Notes: a model not told the origin generated them from the sequence alone. A stretch of 64,000 bases of DNA from Plantactinospora sp. KBS50 (GCF_002285795.1 NZ_CP022961.1:5088001-5152000), one strand, 5' to 3'; shown: positions 16,923-26,349, numbered from the stretch's first letter. Made by a program: numbers and translations.

Positions 16923-17435
16923 TCATGCCGGCCCCGGTCGCGCCCCCTCCTGCTCGTCGGCGGACTCCTCGTCGGTGTCCTCGTCCACCCAGCGGTGCCG
17001 GATCAGCGGCATCGCGATCCAGAACGTCACGAACCACACCGCGGCGACACCGGACAGCACCGCCGCGACGGCCTGATCCAGCAGAAAATCGGTGATCAGG
17101 AACACCGAGCTGACCATCGCCACCAGCATGAGCGCCAGACCCCAGGTGGCCATCCGGTGCGCGTACCGGACGAGTTCGGGCTTACGCCCCTGCCGGAACA
17201 GCGCGCGGTGGAACGCCACCGGCGCGATGATCAGCGCCGCCGCCGCGGAGGCGGCGAGCAGGGCGACGATGTAGACGTCCCGTTGCAACTCCGTGGTCCG
17301 CTCGAAGCCGGCGCTGAACGGCAGCGTCAGCAGGAACGCGAACAGGATCTGCACGCCGGTCTGCGCGACCCGCAACTCCTGCAACAGGTCCGCGAAGTTG
17401 CGCTGCCAGCGCTCCCGCTCGCTCTCCCGGCTCAC
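16923..17435 (-). CDS. DUF6328-family four-helix membrane protein
   Basis: A 170-residue protein. The N-terminal amphipathic segment (SERERWQRNFADLLQELRVAQTGVQILFAFLLTLPF) is characteristic of the DUF6328 family, and four hydrophobic helices follow at about 32-50, 62-85, 105-125 and 130-150. The C-terminus is acidic and disordered. Start GTG 17435 has GGAGG 5 nt upstream and overlaps the stop of the AAC(3)-like gene (GTGA). Function unknown. The coupling implies coexpression with the acetyltransferase and hydrolase. Confidence 0.78.
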   Translation of the reverse strand: MSRESERERWQRNFADLLQELRVAQTGVQILFAFLLTLPFSAGFERTTELQRDVYIVALLAASAAAALIIAPVAFHRALFRQGRKPELVRYAHRMATWGLALMLVAMVSSVFLITDFLLDQAVAAVLSGVAAVWFVTFWIAMPLIRHRWVDEDTDEESADEQEGARPGPA

Positions 17436-18268
17436 CCCGACCTCCGGACCGCCGCGGTCAGCCAGCGCTGCGCGAAGTCGACGGCGGTCCGCTGGTCCAT
17501 CAGCCGGGCCGGACCGGCGCCCACCCGTCCGATCCGGACCCGGCCGGCGGCCTCCAACTCCGCACCGATCCCCGGGAACACGTCCGAGTCCAGCACCACG
17601 TCGGTCCACCACACCCAGCGCCGGTCCCCGGCGCCGGTGAGCACCGCGGCGCCCAGCCGCTCCCGGGGCGGATCCGGCCGCCGGTACTCGGCCAGGTGCA
17701 GCGACGTGTTCGAGTCGTGCCCCACGCCCAGCAGCAGCACGTCCGCCGACCGCTCGTAGAGCCGGGCCAGCGGGGACTCCTCGCCCAGCATGTCGACCAG
17801 GGCGTGCCCCGCGACGATGCCCTCGGCCTCCGGGCCGACGGCCGCGAACGAGACGTGCGGGTGGTCGCTGCGCCGGGCGCCGGGCAGGTTGCGGACCAGT
17901 TCGGCCAGCGCGCCCATGAAGGTGCTCGGGGTCACCGCCGGGTCGAAGCCCGGCGACTCGCCCCGGATGATCGGCCACCAGTGCTCGGGCACCGGCGGGT
18001 TGCGCCACTGCGCGGGATCCGAGTTGTCCGCGGTGTGCGTGGGCACCACCAGGGTGCCGTCCGGGCCGAGCACGTCGCGCAGCGCCAGCGCCACCGCGTG
18101 CGGCCCGCCGCAGACGTACCCCAGCGCCCGCAGCGAGGCGTGCACCAGCAGCACCGATCCGCGGCGTACGCCCAGTTCGCGCAGGTCCGCCGCGAGGCTC
18201 GCGCGGGTGTGCGGCACCGTCTGGCCGGCGACCGCCGGGCCGGGCGTGCCGGCGCTCTCGGCGGTCAC
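17432..18268 (-). CDS. Aminoglycoside N(3)-acetyltransferase-family protein
   Basis: A 278-residue member of the AAC(3) (antibiotic_NAT) family, which transfers acetyl from acetyl-CoA to an amine. Motifs include GSVLLVHASLRALGYVCGG, TLVVPTHTADNSDPAQW, TPSTFMGALAELVRNLPGARRSDHPHVSFAAVG and LLLGVGHDSNTSLHLAEY. These are complete, so the enzyme is likely active, but chromosomal family members are often not resistance enzymes and the acceptor here is unknown. Start GTG 18268 overlaps the stop of the upstream hydrolase gene (GTGA), and its own stop overlaps the DUF6328 start. Confidence 0.88.
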   Translation of the reverse strand: MTAESAGTPGPAVAGQTVPHTRASLAADLRELGVRRGSVLLVHASLRALGYVCGGPHAVALALRDVLGPDGTLVVPTHTADNSDPAQWRNPPVPEHWWPIIRGESPGFDPAVTPSTFMGALAELVRNLPGARRSDHPHVSFAAVGPEAEGIVAGHALVDMLGEESPLARLYERSADVLLLGVGHDSNTSLHLAEYRRPDPPRERLGAAVLTGAGDRRWVWWTDVVLDSDVFPGIGAELEAAGRVRIGRVGAGPARLMDQRTAVDFAQRWLTAAVRRSG

Positions 18269-19107
18269 CCGGCGCCGACCCGCGCCAGGATCGCCTCGGC
18301 CAGCGGACCGGGCGCCGCGTCCGGGATCCAGTGCGTGACACCGGGCAACTCCACCAGCCGGTACGCCCCGGTGACGTGCTGCGCGCAGGCCATCGCGGCC
18401 GTCCGGCCGACGGCCAGGTCGCGGCGGCTCCAGACGTACGTCGTCGGCACGGTCACCGGCCCGACGGTCACGTCGGCCCGGGACATCGCCCGGTACCAGT
18501 TCAGCGCGGCCGTCAACGCCGCCCGGTCGCGCATCGGCCCGGCGTACGTCTCGACCCGGTCCCGGCCGACGCCGGTCAGCATGGCGCGCAGCGCCACGGC
18601 GTCCAGCGCCAGCAGCACGTCCTCGGCGCGGCCCGGCCGGCGGAACAACGCCATGTACGACGAGCGCAGTCGCTGCACCCGGTCGGTGGCCAGCGCGTGC
18701 CCGTAGGCGGCCGGATGCGGCACCGACACCGCCGTGAGGCTGCGCACCCGCTCGGGATGCCGGGCCGCGAGGTGCCAGGCCACCATGGCGCCCCAGTCGT
18801 GCGCGACCACGTGCGCGGCCGGCACGTCGAGGCCGTCCAGCACCGCCACCGCGTCGGCCACGCACTCGGACAGCCGGTAGTCCGCCACCGCCGGCGGCCG
18901 GGCACCCGGGGAATAGCCGCGCTGGTCGAGCGCGTACGTGCGCAGCCCGGCGGCGTGCAGCCGGGGCGTCACGCCGGCCCACTCCCCACTGTGCTGCGGG
19001 AAGCCGTGCAGCAACAGCACCGGTTCCCCGGCGGCGGGGCCACCGGCGTACACGTCGAAGGTGAGGCCGCGGGCGTCGAGGCGGAGAACCGGCGGGTCGG
19101 AACGCAC
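18265..19107 (-). CDS. Alpha/beta hydrolase, epoxide hydrolase-like
   Basis: A 280-residue alpha/beta-fold hydrolase. Oxyanion motif HGFP (34-37), nucleophile Asp104 in AHDWGAMVAWH, a C-terminal acidic residue near TYVWSRRDLAVG and His in GVTHWIPDAAP. An Asp nucleophile in an HDWG context is typical of epoxide hydrolases and haloalkane dehalogenases, not of esterases. The substrate is unknown. The GTG start at 19107 has no clear RBS. It is the first gene of a coupled trio with the AAC(3)-like and DUF6328 genes, divergent from the TPP riboswitch. Confidence 0.85.
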   Translation of the reverse strand: MRSDPPVLRLDARGLTFDVYAGGPAAGEPVLLLHGFPQHSGEWAGVTPRLHAAGLRTYALDQRGYSPGARPPAVADYRLSECVADAVAVLDGLDVPAAHVVAHDWGAMVAWHLAARHPERVRSLTAVSVPHPAAYGHALATDRVQRLRSSYMALFRRPGRAEDVLLALDAVALRAMLTGVGRDRVETYAGPMRDRAALTAALNWYRAMSRADVTVGPVTVPTTYVWSRRDLAVGRTAAMACAQHVTGAYRLVELPGVTHWIPDAAPGPLAEAILARVGAG

Positions 19108-19188
19108 GGTGCGGAGCGTAACAAGGGTCCCTTCCTTCCGCCGCAGGTCACCGGGTGCTAGCGTCAACGAGACAACTTCACATCCGAC

Positions 19189-19270
<82 letters not shown>

Positions 19271-19286
19271 CGGTCGATCTCCAGCC

Positions 19287-19320
19287 GCGCCGCGGACCGG
19301 GCCAGCCCGGGACGCGGCGT
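19287..19320 (+). terminator. Expression-platform hairpin of TPP riboswitch
   Basis: Nested complementary segments CCGCG-GA-CCGGGC (19290-19302) and GCCCGG-GA-CGCGG (19305-19317) form a long stem around a 2-nt loop, extended by three further pairs. A pyrimidine-rich stretch (GTCTTCTCC) follows. It lies between aptamer and ykoE and probably acts as the ligand-controlled terminator, or stalls leader transcription. Confidence 0.6.
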
Positions 19321-19359
19321 GCGTCTTCTCCTGGTTCCGACGAACTGGGAGGCAACATC

Positions 19360-19932
19360 GTGACAAACCGTTGGCGCACCGTGGACATCGTCGTCGCCGC
19401 GGTGCTCGGCGTCGCGTTCGGCATCGTCTTCTGGGCCTGGGGGCTGCTCTGGAACGGGCCGGCGGACGCCATCCCGCTGCCCGGCCGGGCGCTGCTCTAC
19501 GGCGTCTGGCTGGTGCCCGCCGTGCTCGGCGCGCTGGTGATCCGCAAGCCGGGCGCGGCCTTCTTCACGCTGACCGTGGCCGCGCTGGTCTCGGTGGCGC
19601 TCGGCACCAATTGGGGCTGGACGCTGGTGGTGCAGGGTCCGCTGGAGGCCGCCGCCGGTGAGCTGGCGTTCGCGCTGTTCGGCTACCGGGTCTACCGGCT
19701 GCCCGTGGCGCTGCTCTCGGCCGCCCTGGCCGGGTTCGCGGCATCGCTCTACGACCTGTTCGTCTGGTACCCGGGCACCGCGTGGGGCAGCTTCGGCATC
19801 CCGTACCTGGCGCTCACCGTGCTCAGCTCGGTCGTGGTCGCCGGCTTCGGCGCCGTGGCCCTGACCCGGGCGCTGGCCGACACCGGGGTGCTGGACCGGT
19901 TCCCGGCCGGACGCGAACAGGCCGCGGTCTGA
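19360..19932 (+). CDS. ykoE: ECF transporter S component, thiamine precursor (YkoE)
   Basis: A 190-residue membrane protein with about five to six helices, the substrate-capture subunit of the YkoEDC energy-coupling-factor transporter. The family is predicted to import hydroxymethylpyrimidine or thiamine. Recognisable features: TVDIVVAAVLGVAFGIVFWAWGLLW, GALVIRKPGAAFFTLTVAALVS and the FGYRVYRLPVALLSAALAG region. The GTG start at 19360 has GGGAGG 7 nt upstream. It is under the TPP riboswitch, which independently supports the substrate class. The ATPase gene starts directly at its stop codon. Confidence 0.93.
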   Translation: MTNRWRTVDIVVAAVLGVAFGIVFWAWGLLWNGPADAIPLPGRALLYGVWLVPAVLGALVIRKPGAAFFTLTVAALVSVALGTNWGWTLVVQGPLEAAAGELAFALFGYRVYRLPVALLSAALAGFAASLYDLFVWYPGTAWGSFGIPYLALTVLSSVVVAGFGAVALTRALADTGVLDRFPAGREQAAV

Positions 19933-21519
19933 GTGCTCGGCACAGCGGGGGCCGCGGCCGTCGAGCTGCGCGGGTTCGGCTGGCGGCACGCCGGCCGCCG
20001 GGCCTGGGCGGTACGCGGTGTCGACCTGCGGATCGAGGCCGGTGAGCGGGTGCTGCTGCTCGGCGAGTCGGGGGCGGGCAAGAGCACCCTGCTGGCCGCG
20101 CTCGCCGGGCTGCTCGCCGCCGACTCCGGCGAGCCGGAGGGCACCGTCCGGGTCGGTGGGCTCGACCCGGCGGACGCCCGCGACCGGGTCGGCATCGTGT
20201 TCCAGGACCCGCAGACCCAGCTCGTCCTGAGCCGGGCCGGCGACGACGTCGCGTTCGGACTGGAAAATCGTGGCGTGCCGGCGGCGCAGATCTGGCCGCG
20301 GGTGACCGAGGCGCTGCACCGGGTCGGCTTCCCGTACGGCCACGACCGGTCCACCGCCGCCCTCTCCGGCGGCCAGCAGCAGCGGCTGGCGCTGGCCGGC
20401 GCGCTCGCGCTGCGCCCCGGCCTGCTCCTGCTGGACGAACCGACCGCCAACCTCGATCCGGCCGGGGCGGATCTGGTCCGCCGGGCGGTGGCCGCCGCGC
20501 ACCGCCCGGACACCGCGCTGATCCTGGTGGAGCACCGGGTCGCCGAGGCGCTTCCGCTTGTCGACCGGGTGGTGGTGCTGGCCGCCGGCGGCGGCATCCG
20601 GGCCGACGGGCCGCCCGGGGCGGTCTTCGACCGGTACGGCGACGGGTTGGCCGCGGCCGGCGTGTGGGTACCCGGACACGGGATACCGGACCGCAGATCC
20701 CGCGGTGGCGCCGGCGAACCGCTGCTGACCGCCGACGGGCTGGGCGTACCCGGCCGGCTGCCGCCGGTGGATCTCACCGTCCGGGCCGGCGAGGCGCTCG
20801 CGGTGCTCGGCCGCAACGGCTCGGGAAAGTCGACGCTGGCGCTGCTGCTGGGCGGGCTGCTGCGGCCCGGCGCCGGCCGGCTGACGGCCGGTCCCGCCCT
20901 GACCGGGCCACCGCCGGACCGCGGCACGACGGCACAGCCGCGCCGCGGCATCTCGACACAGCCGCACCGCTGGCCGGCGCCGGTGCTGGCCCGGCGGATC
21001 GGCTCGGTGTTCCAGAACCCGGAGCACCAGTTCGTCACCGGCTCGGTCGCCGCCGAACTGGCCCTCGGGCCGCGCCGCACCGGCCGGTCCGAGGCGGCGG
21101 TCCGGGCCACCGTGGCCGACCTGCTGGACCGGCTGCGCCTGGACCGGCTCGCGGGCGCCAACCCGTACACGCTCTCCGGCGGCGAGGCGCGGCGGCTGAG
21201 CGTCGCCACCGCCCTGGCCACCGCGCCCCGGTTGCTGATCTGCGACGAACCGACCTTCGGGCAGGACCGGCGTACCTGGCTGGAACTGGTCGACCTGCTC
21301 GCGGAGCTGCGCGACGACGGGCACGGCATCGTCACGGTGACCCACGACCCGGACTTCGTCACGGCGCTGGCCGACCGGTGCGTACCGCTGGGGTCACCGG
21401 CGGCCGGCGCACCGGCCGGGACCCGGCCCGCGGCCGGCAGCGACCCACCGGCCGGCGGCGACCGACCGGCCGGCGGCGACGCGCCGGTCGCCGCGGTCGA
21501 ACCGGGGGTACGGCCGTGA
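19933..21519 (+). CDS. ykoD: ECF transporter fused double ATPase (YkoD)
   Basis: A 528-residue fusion of two ABC ATPase domains. The first half has GESGAGKST, LSGGQQQRLALAGAL and LLLLDEPTANLDP; the second has GRNGSGKST, LSGGEARRLSVATAL and LLICDEPTFGQD. The two halves together replace the separate EcfA and EcfA' subunits. The C-terminus (about 485-528) is a tandem GGD-rich tail (PPAGGDRPAGGDAP) with no conserved motif. The GTG start immediately follows the ykoE stop, and its own stop overlaps the ykoC start (GTGA). It drives uptake through YkoC and YkoE. Confidence 0.93.
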   Translation: MLGTAGAAAVELRGFGWRHAGRRAWAVRGVDLRIEAGERVLLLGESGAGKSTLLAALAGLLAADSGEPEGTVRVGGLDPADARDRVGIVFQDPQTQLVLSRAGDDVAFGLENRGVPAAQIWPRVTEALHRVGFPYGHDRSTAALSGGQQQRLALAGALALRPGLLLLDEPTANLDPAGADLVRRAVAAAHRPDTALILVEHRVAEALPLVDRVVVLAAGGGIRADGPPGAVFDRYGDGLAAAGVWVPGHGIPDRRSRGGAGEPLLTADGLGVPGRLPPVDLTVRAGEALAVLGRNGSGKSTLALLLGGLLRPGAGRLTAGPALTGPPPDRGTTAQPRRGISTQPHRWPAPVLARRIGSVFQNPEHQFVTGSVAAELALGPRRTGRSEAAVRATVADLLDRLRLDRLAGANPYTLSGGEARRLSVATALATAPRLLICDEPTFGQDRRTWLELVDLLAELRDDGHGIVTVTHDPDFVTALADRCVPLGSPAAGAPAGTRPAAGSDPPAGGDRPAGGDAPVAAVEPGVRP

Positions 21520-22328
21520 GTACCGCGCTGCTCCCGCCGGCCACGCCGGCCCGGCGCACCGCCCCGCTGGCCCGGCGCAACCCGGTCGCCAAGGTGGCGG
21601 CCGGCCTGCTGCTGTCCGCGGTCCTGGTCGCCAGCCTGGACCCGGTGACGCCGGCGCTGGCCATCGCGGTCGAGCTGGCCGCCGTACCGGCGTTCGGGCT
21701 GCGCTACGCCGACCTGGTCCGGCGGGGCTGGCCGCTGCTGGTCAGCGTCGTGGGCCTGACCGGCACCCTCGTGCTGTTCGCCGCCGACCGGTCCGGCCCG
21801 GTGCTGGTCCGCCTCGGCCCGCTGGTGGTGACCGGCGGGGTGCTGATCGCGGCGCTCGGTCTCGGGCTGCGGCTGATCGCGGTGGCCCTGCCCGGCGTGC
21901 TGGTCTTCGCCAGCACCGACCCGACCGACCTGGCCGACGCCCTGATCCAGAACGTCCGCGCGCCGGCCCGGTTCGCCATCGGCACCCTCGCGGCGTTCCG
22001 CCTGGTGCCCCTGCTCGGCACGGAGTGGCAGCTGATCTCGATGGCCCGCCGGGCGCGCGGGGTGGACGCCGGGCGCAACCCGGTGGCCCGGGTACGGCTC
22101 TTCGTGTCCACGGCGTTCACCCTGCTGGTCGGCGCGATCCGCCGGGGTACCCGGCTGGCCGTCGCGATGGACGCACGCGGCTTCGACAGCAGGATCCCGC
22201 GCACGGTGGCCCGGCCGCAGCGCTTCGGGCCGGCGGACGCGTTCCTGGTGGCCGGCGCCGCCGCGCTGGCCGCCGCCGCAGTCACGGTGAGCGTGCTGGT
22301 CGGCACCTTCCGCCCGCTGCTGGGTTAG
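21516..22328 (+). CDS. ykoC: ECF transporter T component (YkoC)
   Basis: A 270-residue membrane protein of the EcfT/CbiQ family, the scaffold that couples the ATPase to the S component. The C-terminal cytoplasmic coupling segments contain the family-typical Ala-Arg-Gly motifs: MARRARGVDAG and MDARGFDSRIPRT. About five to six membrane helices flank them. Start GTG 21516 overlaps the ykoD stop. It completes the riboswitch-controlled operon and is convergent with uppS, with only 60 bp between. Confidence 0.93.
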   Translation: MSTALLPPATPARRTAPLARRNPVAKVAAGLLLSAVLVASLDPVTPALAIAVELAAVPAFGLRYADLVRRGWPLLVSVVGLTGTLVLFAADRSGPVLVRLGPLVVTGGVLIAALGLGLRLIAVALPGVLVFASTDPTDLADALIQNVRAPARFAIGTLAAFRLVPLLGTEWQLISMARRARGVDAGRNPVARVRLFVSTAFTLLVGAIRRGTRLAVAMDARGFDSRIPRTVARPQRFGPADAFLVAGAAALAAAAVTVSVLVGTFRPLLG

Positions 22329-22388
22329 CGGTCAGGGGTTGGTGGTCCGCTCCCGCCGCCGGGTCGGCGCCGGTGTGCGGGCCGCCGG

Positions 22389-23201
22389 TCAGCTCGGCGG
22401 GACCGGGTTCGGCAGCGCGCCGCCGAACCGGCGGTCCCGCTGCGCGTACAGCTCGCAGGCGTACCACAGGTGCCGCCGGTCGAAGTCCGGCCAGAGCGTG
22501 TCCAGCACCACCAGTTCGGCGTACGCGGACTGCCACAGCAGGAAGTTGGAGAGTCGCTGCTCCCCGGACGGGCGCAGGAACAGGTCGACCTCGGGCACCT
22601 CGGGGTGGTAGAGGTGCCGCGCGATGGTCTTCTCGGTGATCCGGTCCGGATGCAGCCGGCCGGCCGCCACCTCCCGGGCTATCGCCGCGGTGGCGTCGGC
22701 GATCTCGGCCTGCCCGCCGTAGTTGACGCAGAACTGGAGGGTCAGCGTCGAGTTCTGCCGGGACATCTCCTCGGCGGTCTGGAGTTCGCTGATCACGCTC
22801 TTCCACAGCCGCCCGGTCCGGCCCGACCAGACCACCCGGACGCCGAGGTCGACGAGCTGGTCGCGGCGGCGCCGGATCACCTCGCGGTTGAACCCCATCA
22901 GGAACCGCACCTCGTCCGGCGACCGCCGCCAGTTCTCGGTGGAGAAGGCGTACGCCGACAGGTACGGGATGCCCAGCTCGATGGCGCCCTCGATGGTGTC
23001 GAAGAGGGAGAACTCCCCCGCCTCGTGCCCCTTGGTGCGCGGCAGGCCACGGTCCTTGGCCCACCGGCCGTTGCCGTCCATCACCACGGCCACGTGCCGC
23101 GGCAGGGCCTCGGCCGGCAGGGCCGGTGGGCGGGCGCCGGAGGGGTGCGGGGTGGGCGGCACCGGCTCGCGGTGCTCGCGCCGGGTCATGGATCGGATCA
23201 C
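22389..23201 (-). CDS. uppS: Isoprenyl (undecaprenyl) diphosphate synthase
   Basis: A 270-residue cis-prenyltransferase that condenses isopentenyl diphosphate to make the lipid carrier for cell-wall synthesis. Conserved regions: [17 protein letters not shown] with catalytic Asp42, [15 protein letters not shown] and the C-terminal [23 protein letters not shown]. The first 30 residues are a non-conserved, Pro-rich extension. I used GTG 23201 because it overlaps the recO stop (GTGA); an ATG at 23189 is the alternative. Actinobacteria often have two such enzymes (short- and long-chain), and this sequence alone does not settle product length. Confidence 0.92.
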   Translation of the reverse strand: MIRSMTRREHREPVPPTPHPSGARPPALPAEALPRHVAVVMDGNGRWAKDRGLPRTKGHEAGEFSLFDTIEGAIELGIPYLSAYAFSTENWRRSPDEVRFLMGFNREVIRRRRDQLVDLGVRVVWSGRTGRLWKSVISELQTAEEMSRQNSTLTLQFCVNYGGQAEIADATAAIAREVAAGRLHPDRITEKTIARHLYHPEVPEVDLFLRPSGEQRLSNFLLWQSAYAELVVLDTLWPDFDRRHLWYACELYAQRDRRFGGALPNPVPPS

Positions 23202-24115
23202 GTCGTCGCCCCCCTGCTCGTCTGGCCATCGGCCGATGGCCGCGGCCCGCCGGCCGGGCCGGGGGCACCTGGCCCGCGCTCCGGATCCGGAGCGCGGGAA
23301 CCGCCGTCGGGGGCCGGCGACCGCCGTCCCCCGGTCGGCCCGGTACCGCGGTCCACCAGCGGCAGCGAGCGTAACCCCCGCTCCAGGTGCCATTGCAGGT
23401 GCGCCGCCACCAGGCCGCTGCACTCCCGCCGTACGCCCGGTTCCGCCGCGTCGGCGACCCGCCAGTCACCGCTGGTGAGCGCGGACATCAGGTCGATGGT
23501 GGCCGGCGCCGGGTGGGCCGCGCCGGGCGGCCGGCAGTCCCGGCAGACCGACCCGCCGGCCGGCACCGAGAACGCGCCGTGCCGCCCCGGCGTGCCGCAG
23601 ACGGCGCAGGCCAGCAGCGCGGGCGACCAGCCGGCGTGGGCCATCCCGCGCAGCAGGTACGCGTCGAGCACCAGCGTGCTGGCGTGGGTGCCCTCGGCGA
23701 GCGCCCGCAGGGCACCCAGGGTCAGCAGGAAGAGCCGCAACGACGGTTCCCGTTCCACCGGGGTGAGCCGCTCCGCGGTCTCCGCGATCGCGCTGGCCGC
23801 CGTGTACCGGGGATAGTCGCCGAGGAACCGCTTGCCGTACAGGTCGATCCCCTCGACCTGGCTGACGGTGTGCAGCGGGCTGCCCACGTTGCCCTCGGGG
23901 TCCCCGGCCAGTTGCAGGTCGACGTGGCCGAACGGCTCCAGCCGGCCGCCGAACCGGGAACTGGTCCGCCGCACCCCCCGGGCCACGGCGCGCAGCCGGC
24001 CGTGCCGGCGGGTCAGCAGCGTGACGATCCGGTCCGACTCGCCGAGCTTCTGCCCGCGCAGCACCACCGCGTCGTCGCGGTAGAGCTGGCGGCGGTATCC
24101 GGGCACGTACCCCAT
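23198..24115 (-). CDS. recO: DNA repair protein RecO
   Basis: A 305-residue recombination mediator that helps load RecA with RecR. The OB-fold N-terminus ([39 protein letters not shown]) is highly typical. A zinc finger is formed by CAVC (about 167-170) and CRDC (about 190-193). The last 60 residues are a low-complexity Gly/Pro/Arg tail absent from most homologues. The start at 24115 adds a few residues before the usual [10 protein letters not shown], so a slightly later start is possible. It is coupled to uppS downstream. Confidence 0.92.
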   Translation of the reverse strand: MGYVPGYRRQLYRDDAVVLRGQKLGESDRIVTLLTRRHGRLRAVARGVRRTSSRFGGRLEPFGHVDLQLAGDPEGNVGSPLHTVSQVEGIDLYGKRFLGDYPRYTAASAIAETAERLTPVEREPSLRLFLLTLGALRALAEGTHASTLVLDAYLLRGMAHAGWSPALLACAVCGTPGRHGAFSVPAGGSVCRDCRPPGAAHPAPATIDLMSALTSGDWRVADAAEPGVRRECSGLVAAHLQWHLERGLRSLPLVDRGTGPTGGRRSPAPDGGSRAPDPERGPGAPGPAGGPRPSADGQTSRGATT

Positions 24116-24204
24116 TGTCCCCCGTCCCTCCCCGACCGGAGCTCAGGGTCCGCTCCGGGCCGCTTCCCTGGACTTCCCGGATGCGACGGCGACGTCCCGG
24201 CCCG

Positions 24205-24210
24205 TAGCGT
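24205..24210 (+). promoter_or_regulatory. -10 box, leaderless start of 24218 gene
   Basis: TAGCGT is separated from the ATG at 24218 by 7 nt, and no Shine-Dalgarno sequence is present, so the message is probably leaderless. Confidence 0.5.
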
Positions 24211-24217
24211 TCCGGCC

Positions 24218-25033
24218 ATGGGAACTCTCCGCAGCACCGCCGCCAGGGCCGGTGTCGCCATGCTGGTCACGGCGGCCGGTGTCGCGACGCTCGCCGCGAT
24301 GACCGGTTGTTCCGCGCTGTCCGGGACCTCCCAGCGGCGGCTGGACTTCACCGACACCGAGCGGGCGACCTTCACCACCATCGTGATCAAACCCGGCGCC
24401 GGTGATGTGGCGGTGCGAACCGGCACGGTCGACGAGACCACCATCAAGCGGATCGTCCGGTACCGGGGCGACGAACCGGCGGACCCCGGCTACCGGGTCG
24501 ACGGCTCGTCACTCCTGCTGATCACCGACTGCGGCCGGCTGTGCACCGTCTCGTACGAGGTGACGGCGCCCACCGGGGTCGCCGTCAGCGGCTCGTCGGG
24601 GTCCGGCGACATCGACCTGCGCGGGGTCTCCACCGTCGAGGTGGAACTCGGCTCCGGCAACGTGACCGTGCAGGACGCCAGCGGCGACGTCCAGGTGCGC
24701 ACCGGCTCCGGGAACATCGCGGTCAGCCGGGCCGGGGGCGCGGTGGCCCTGTACGCCGGGTCCGGCACCGTCACCGGCACCGAACTGGGCGGCGGTGCGG
24801 TCCGCGCGCAGGCCGGCTCCGGCAACGTGGACCTCCGGCTGGCCACCGCCAACTCGGTGCAGGCCCGCTCCGGCTCCGGGTCCGTCCAGATCGCCGTTCC
24901 GCCGGACCACTACCGGGTGCACGCCGACAGCGGCTCGGGCAGCCGGGACGTGACGGTCACCGACGAACCGGCCGCGAGCCTGCTGATCGACGCCCGCACC
25001 GGCAGCGGCAACCTCTCGGTACGGCAGGGCTGA
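24218..25033 (+). CDS. DUF4097-family beta-repeat lipoprotein
   Basis: A 271-residue lipoprotein. Signal sequence with lipobox Cys31 (AAMTGC), then a right-handed beta-helix-like domain made of short repeats, SGSGDIDLRG, GSGNVTVQD, TGSGNIAVS, AGSGTVTG and GSGNVDLR, roughly every 19-20 residues. This is the DUF4097/putative adhesin fold, found in proteins next to envelope-stress systems in other bacteria. A single disulphide is possible (CGRLC). It is divergent from recO and convergent, 2 bp apart, with the acyltransferase. Exact role unknown. Confidence 0.82.
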   Translation: MGTLRSTAARAGVAMLVTAAGVATLAAMTGCSALSGTSQRRLDFTDTERATFTTIVIKPGAGDVAVRTGTVDETTIKRIVRYRGDEPADPGYRVDGSSLLLITDCGRLCTVSYEVTAPTGVAVSGSSGSGDIDLRGVSTVEVELGSGNVTVQDASGDVQVRTGSGNIAVSRAGGAVALYAGSGTVTGTELGGGAVRAQAGSGNVDLRLATANSVQARSGSGSVQIAVPPDHYRVHADSGSGSRDVTVTDEPAASLLIDARTGSGNLSVRQG

Positions 25034-25035
25034 GC

Positions 25036-26187
25036 TCAGGGGCGTACCGGATCGGTCCCCACGTGGTCGCCCGCCCGCTGGGCCGGCGCGGTCCGGGCCG
25101 GCGCGGACGCCGACTCCGGGGTGTCCCGCGGCGCCGGAGCAGCCGCCGAGCGCGCGGGATCCCGCGGCGCGGGCGCGGCGGGCACCAGGACCGGCCGCCG
25201 GCCGGCGGCCAGGTCCTCCACCCAGCCGAACAGCAGCACCGCCACGGCCACCAGCAGCGCGACGGCGACCACGTGCAGCGCGAGGCCGACGGGCGTGTTG
25301 CGCTCCAGGTCGACGTGGGCGCCGAGGGCGGCCAGCGCGATCACGATCGGCATGTGCCAGAGGTAGATGGTCAGCGCCCGGCTGTTCAGCACGGTGACCG
25401 TCCGGTTCAGCACCGGCCGGCGGGCCAGCCAGGCGAAGCTGGCCGGCGCCAGGCCGAGCGCCAGCAGCACGAACCCGGCCGACCAGAGGGCGTTGCCGAG
25501 CGGGATGTCGTTCAGGTCGAACCCGCGCGGCCCCGGGTGGGTGTAGATCCAGCCCCCGCCGGCCGCGCAGAGCAGGCCGGCGATCAGCAGCAGCGACCGG
25601 CGGGACAGCCGGCGCAGCAGGCCGTCGTGGTGGGCGAAGCCGAGCAGCCAGGCGCCGAAGTACAGCCCGAACTCCCGGACCGGCTGGGGCGCCGCCGGCA
25701 GCGCGAACTCGACCACCGCCAGCAGCGCGTACGGGGCCAGCAGGGTGATCAGCGGGTAGCGGCGGAACAGCCAGAGCGCCAGCGGCGAGGCGAGCACGAA
25801 CCACAGGTAGTCGCGCAGGTACCAGATCGCGCTCAGCGCCAGCGCCCCCCACCCGTTGGACGGCGCGTCGGCGATCGGGACGATCCACAGCAGCAGCCGC
25901 CACGACACCGGAAGTCCGGTGAGCAGCATCGCCGGGACGAACAAGGCGGCCAGCAGCCACAGCGACGGCAGCAGCCGGCGCAGCCGGCGACGCACCGCCA
26001 CCGGACCGGCCCGGACGGGACCCCGTCCCGCCCGGTCGAGCGAGGCCGCCATGAGCGAACCGGCCAGCGCGAACATCACGGACATCGCGGGCAGGGCTAT
26101 GGACAGAAAGGCCCAGGTGGTGGCGTGGTAACCGACGACGCGGACAATGGCAAGGAAACGGAGAAAGTCGAAATACCGGTTACGCAT
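25036..26187 (-). CDS. Membrane acyltransferase (acyltransferase 3 family)
   Basis: A 383-residue polytopic protein with about ten hydrophobic helices, of the acyltransferase-3 (OafA/NodX/OpgC) family that O-acylates sugars or glycolipids at the membrane. It begins MRNRYFDFLRFLAIVRVVGYHATTW; the H in GYHATTW is the conserved catalytic-region histidine, and RRLRRLLPSLW is the cytoplasmic RxxR-type motif. The last 50 residues are a low-complexity Ala/Pro/Arg tail. Acceptor and acyl group cannot be told. The stop lies 2 bp from that of the convergent lipoprotein gene. Confidence 0.85.
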   Translation of the reverse strand: MRNRYFDFLRFLAIVRVVGYHATTWAFLSIALPAMSVMFALAGSLMAASLDRAGRGPVRAGPVAVRRRLRRLLPSLWLLAALFVPAMLLTGLPVSWRLLLWIVPIADAPSNGWGALALSAIWYLRDYLWFVLASPLALWLFRRYPLITLLAPYALLAVVEFALPAAPQPVREFGLYFGAWLLGFAHHDGLLRRLSRRSLLLIAGLLCAAGGGWIYTHPGPRGFDLNDIPLGNALWSAGFVLLALGLAPASFAWLARRPVLNRTVTVLNSRALTIYLWHMPIVIALAALGAHVDLERNTPVGLALHVVAVALLVAVAVLLFGWVEDLAAGRRPVLVPAAPAPRDPARSAAAPAPRDTPESASAPARTAPAQRAGDHVGTDPVRP

Positions 26188-26316
26188 GACCCTGATCTGC
26201 GGCGGAACCTGGCCCCCACACCCAGGTTTGCGGACGGTTCGGCTTTTCTACCCTGGACGTGTCCGGACGAATTTCCAAGGGAGCGCCGGGACGCGTGAGA
26301 TTTTCCACACCGGTGC

Positions 26317-26349
26317 CGCTCGGCCGGGCGGGTCCCGTCCGGCCGAGCG
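26317..26349 (-). terminator. Terminator after HAD phosphatase gene
   Basis: Perfect 11-bp arms CGCTCGGCCGG (26317-26327) and CCGGCCGAGCG (26339-26349) with an 11-nt loop, 13 nt beyond the phosphatase stop on the minus strand. On that strand it is followed by an AT-richer stretch (GGAAAATCTC). Confidence 0.75.

Noticed and set aside
17432-18268. Acquired aminoglycoside resistance gene
   Set aside because: Codon use and coupling to neighbours match the chromosome, and there are no mobile-element traces; family membership alone does not show resistance.
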